A stretch of 64,000 bases of DNA, from assembly GCF_014201465.1 (NCBI RefSeq), contig NZ_JACHEP010000002.1, positions 248,001-312,000 on the forward strand, in the 5' to 3' direction. Position 1 is the stretch's first letter, and every line of letters begins with the position of its first letter. The DNA is from Anoxybacteroides tepidamans (GTDB taxonomy: Bacteria > Bacillota > Bacilli > Bacillales > Anoxybacillaceae). Shown piece after piece: positions 62,022 to 64,000 of the stretch. A program made the translations under genes and the position numbers. The notes beneath the pieces were generated by a model that saw only the letters and a list, made by a program, of their open reading frames with translations, was not told the DNA's origin and did not search any database.

Positions 62022-62222
62022 ATGAAAGTTAAATGTGTTCTTTGCGATCAAATTAACGTTATCGACGATGAATCATTGTTGGCAAAACGGCTGCGCAACC
62101 GCCCGATCCATACGTATATGTGCGAACAGTGTTATCGACGTATCGCCGAAAAAACAAAAGCGCGGCTTGCGACGGGAAAATTCCGCATCTATCGTTCCAA
62201 CATGCCGCATGATGAATGGTAA
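62022..62222 (+). CDS. ylaI: Small zinc-ribbon-like protein YlaI
   Basis: A 66-aa protein with two CxxC pairs, CVLC near the N terminus and CEQC about 30 residues later, probably one zinc ribbon, then a basic tail (RRIAEKTKARLATGKFRIYRS). Family DUF2197 of Bacillaceae; role unknown, nucleic-acid binding is a guess. Start ambiguous among three close ATGs after GAGGTG; 62022 gives the best spacing. Confidence 0.87.
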   Translation: MKVKCVLCDQINVIDDESLLAKRLRNRPIHTYMCEQCYRRIAEKTKARLATGKFRIYRSNMPHDEW

Positions 62223-62254
62223 AAGCACCGCGCGCTGTGCACGGTGCTTTTGTT
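62222..62254. terminator. Bidirectional terminator after ylaI
   Basis: AAAGCACCG and CGGTGCTTT with a GC-rich loop and T/A runs on both sides; placed between convergent ylaI and the 62253-62540 gene. Confidence 0.85.
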
Positions 62255-62540
62255 ATGTCGGATAGTTTATATATTTTTCGGGATCGCGATTGATTTGTTC
62301 TAGCATGACTTCGATCAACTCCACCGGAAAACGCGCTGTTTTTGCCTGTTGTTCGTCCTCATAATGAACGATATACATCGTTTCATCTTTTTTCACTTCG
62401 ACATTTGTAAGATGAAAATCATTTTTTAAGATGTCGCGAAAAAAGGAAGCCGTTTCTTGCGCCGCTCGATCCTCAGGACGTGCATCAGCAACAACTTGAA
62501 TCGTCAGCCAGTTATAAAGGGCATCTTGCAATGATTTCAC
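62253..62540 (-). CDS. Small conserved protein, unknown function
   Basis: A 95-aa acidic protein, alpha/beta in appearance: MKSLQDALYNWLTIQVVA, FFRDILKNDFHLTNVEVKKDETMYIVHYEDEQ, ARFPVELIEVMLEQINRDPEKY. I do not recognise it with certainty; it looks like a Bacillaceae-specific small protein placed between ylaH and ylaI. It follows ylaH by 12 nt, so the two are probably cotranscribed. Confidence 0.7.
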   Translation of the reverse strand: MKSLQDALYNWLTIQVVADARPEDRAAQETASFFRDILKNDFHLTNVEVKKDETMYIVHYEDEQQAKTARFPVELIEVMLEQINRDPEKYINYPT

Positions 62541-62552
62541 GCTGCCACCGCC

Positions 62553-62873
62553 TTATTCATTCGCTTTTGCTTCTTGTTTTTTCGCCCGATGCAACCGAAT
62601 TTTATAAATGGTTAAAATGAGCGCTGCCACGACCAAACCTTCTGCGACCGGCAAAAACACAGCAAAAAATGTTAAAATCGTGCATCCTAATGCAAGCAGT
62701 ACGTAAATCACAACATTTTTTAATAACGGCAGCTTTTTCGCAAACCCGAGCCGGTAAACAATGGCTGATAATATGAGCACCGTCATATAAAGAAGCCACA
62801 TCCCTTGCTTTGGATTTGTGTGAACTTGATATAACGATGCAAAAAAGGAAAGCCGCTCTACTATATCCATCAT
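62553..62873 (-). CDS. ylaH: YlaH-like membrane protein
   Basis: A 106-aa protein with three membrane helices (about 25-43, 50-70 and 72-91; [57 protein letters not shown]) and a basic C-terminal tail. It fits the YlaH-like family found directly after typA in Bacillaceae; function unknown. Two consecutive ATG starts are possible after GGGGGCGAG. Confidence 0.85.
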   Translation of the reverse strand: MMDIVERLSFFASLYQVHTNPKQGMWLLYMTVLILSAIVYRLGFAKKLPLLKNVVIYVLLALGCTILTFFAVFLPVAEGLVVAALILTIYKIRLHRAKKQEAKANE

Positions 62874-62884
62874 TCTCGCCCCCT

Positions 62885-64000
62885 TTATTTCGCTTGCTCA
62901 GCCGCTTTCTTTTTCTTCGCCAGCTTCTCGCGCTCATTTTTATCTAAAATCTTCTTGCGCAAGCGAATCGACTTCGGTGTAACTTCGCAATATTCGTCGT
63001 CGTTTAAATATTCGAGCGCTTCTTCAAGCGTCATCAACCGCGGTTTTTTCATCGTCACCGTTTGCTCTTTCGTCGCTGAACGAATGTTTGTTGCGTGCTT
63101 CACTTTGCAAATATTGACGACTAAATCGTTTTCCCGCGTATGCTCTCCGACAATCATTCCTTCATATACTTCTGTCCCTGGCTCCACAAAAATCGTCCCG
63201 CGGTCTTCAACTTGCATAATTCCATAAGACGTCGCTTTTCCTGTTTCCATCGAAATTAATACACCTTGACGCCGCGCGCCGACAAAACCTTTTTGTGCTG
63301 GGGCGTAATGGTCAAATGAATGGTTTAAAATTCCATATCCACGCGTCAATGACATAAATTCCGTGCGGTAGCCGATTAAACCACGTGCCGGCACCATAAA
63401 AATGAGGCGAACTTGTCCATTTTCTTGATGAATCATATCGACCATTTCTCCTTTGCGCGTGCCGAGCGACTCCATAATCGCGCCTGTATATTCTTCTGGA
63501 ATATCGATTTGCACGCGTTCCATCGGCTCGCAAAGTACACCGTCAATTTCTTTCATAATGACTTCCGGTTTCGATACTTGCAATTCAAACCCTTCACGAC
63601 GCATATTTTCAATTAAAATTGATAAATGTAACTCACCGCGTCCAGAAACGATCCAAGCATCAGGAGAATCAGTTCGCTCGACCCGCAAGCTAACATCGGT
63701 TTCTAATTGCATGCGAAGACGCTCTTCAATTTTGCGGGCGGTAACGTACTTTCCTTCCCGCCCGGCAAACGGGCTGTTGTTTACTAAAAACGTCATTTGT
63801 AACGTCGGTTCGTCAATGCGCAGTGCCGGCAGCGCTTCTTGATGTTCAATCGGGCAAACCGTTTCACCGACGTTAATATCTTCCATTCCTGAGACCGCGA
63901 TAATATCCCCTGCTTCCGCTTCCGTAATTTCAATCCGCTTTAACCCGATAAAGCCGAACAATTTCGTAACGCGGAACGTCTTGACCGAACCGTCTAATTT
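62885..64000 (-). CDS. typA: Translational GTPase TypA/BipA, C-terminal part (cut by window edge)
   Basis: Ribosome-binding GTPase that supports 50S assembly and growth under stress. The last 371 codons are present; the G domain lies beyond the right edge. Visible are part of domain II ([23 protein letters not shown]), domain III ([36 protein letters not shown]), domain V ([46 protein letters not shown]) and the BipA-specific C-terminal domain ([18 protein letters not shown]). Followed by ylaH. Confidence 0.96.
   Translation of the reverse strand, partial: KLDGSVKTFRVTKLFGFIGLKRIEITEAEAGDIIAVSGMEDINVGETVCPIEHQEALPALRIDEPTLQMTFLVNNSPFAGREGKYVTARKIEERLRMQLETDVSLRVERTDSPDAWIVSGRGELHLSILIENMRREGFELQVSKPEVIMKEIDGVLCEPMERVQIDIPEEYTGAIMESLGTRKGEMVDMIHQENGQVRLIFMVPARGLIGYRTEFMSLTRGYGILNHSFDHYAPAQKGFVGARRQGVLISMETGKATSYGIMQVEDRGTIFVEPGTEVYEGMIVGEHTRENDLVVNICKVKHATNIRSATKEQTVTMKKPRLMTLEEALEYLNDDEYCEVTPKSIRLRKKILDKNEREKLAKKKKAAEQAK

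Overview
The window is a core-chromosome segment of an endospore-forming Bacillaceae bacterium. It carries sigE, sigG, spoIIGA, spoVD, spoVE and many Bacillus-type genes. Gene content and order follow the Bacillus subtilis stretch from ylaG (typA) to ileS almost gene for gene, read here from right to left. Protein character and the many GTG/TTG starts suggest a thermophilic relative such as Anoxybacillus or Geobacillus. That genus guess is inference; no 16S rRNA is present. I see no tRNA or rRNA gene, insertion sequence, prophage or CRISPR array.

Layout from left to right. (1) 1-8.8 kb: 5' part of ileS with its T-box leader, then divIVA, ylmH, ylmG, sepF, ylmE, ylmD, ylmC, and the sporulation sigma locus sigG-sigE-spoIIGA. 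(2) 8.95-28.4 kb: the division and cell-wall (dcw) cluster, ftsZ, ftsA, sbp, ylxX, ylxW, divIB, murB, spoVE, murD, mraY, murE, spoVD, pbpB, ftsL, rsmH, followed by bshC. All are on the minus strand. murG (between spoVE and murB) and mraZ (before rsmH) are missing from their usual places. A Mur-ligase-like reading frame broken by two apparent one-base insertions sits between murE and mraY. (3) 28.5-45.5 kb: the ylb region, with panE, rsfA-like, a crotonase gene, rpmF, ylbN, tmcAL, ylbL, ylbK, ylbJ, coaD, rsmD, a strong candidate for the sporulation small RNA CsfG, several small proteins, ylbG, ricF, ylbE, ylbD, two secreted CAP-domain proteins, a CBS-domain protein and ylbA. (4) 45.6-53.4 kb: cytochrome caa3 oxidase genes ctaBCDEF, then ctaG and a ctaM-like gene, with heme A synthase ctaA divergent. 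(5) 53.5-64 kb: pycA, ftsW, ylaN, ylaL, phoH, ylaJ, a flavin/FMN-type oxidase-like gene, ylaI, two small genes and the C-terminal part of typA.

The genes work together in three programmes. One is septum formation and peptidoglycan synthesis: FtsZ/FtsA/SepF/DivIVA/FtsL/DivIB/PBP2B/FtsW with the Mur enzymes. The second is sporulation: SpoIIGA cleaves pro-sigmaE, sigmaG follows, SpoVD and SpoVE build spore cortex, and csfG, ylbJ, ylaJ and rsfA-like are forespore or mother-cell accessories. The third is aerobic respiration and anaplerosis: the cta genes and pycA. Readable control elements include a T-box, a sigmaH-type promoter before ftsA, a spoIIG promoter with a 22-bp spacer, a sigmaF/G-type promoter before csfG, a cre-like site before ctaB, and back-to-back sigmaA promoters between ylbN and tmcAL.

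Starts were chosen by Shine-Dalgarno (SD) spacing and by remembered family length. No alignment or database search was run, so family names rest on recognition of motifs and gene order.
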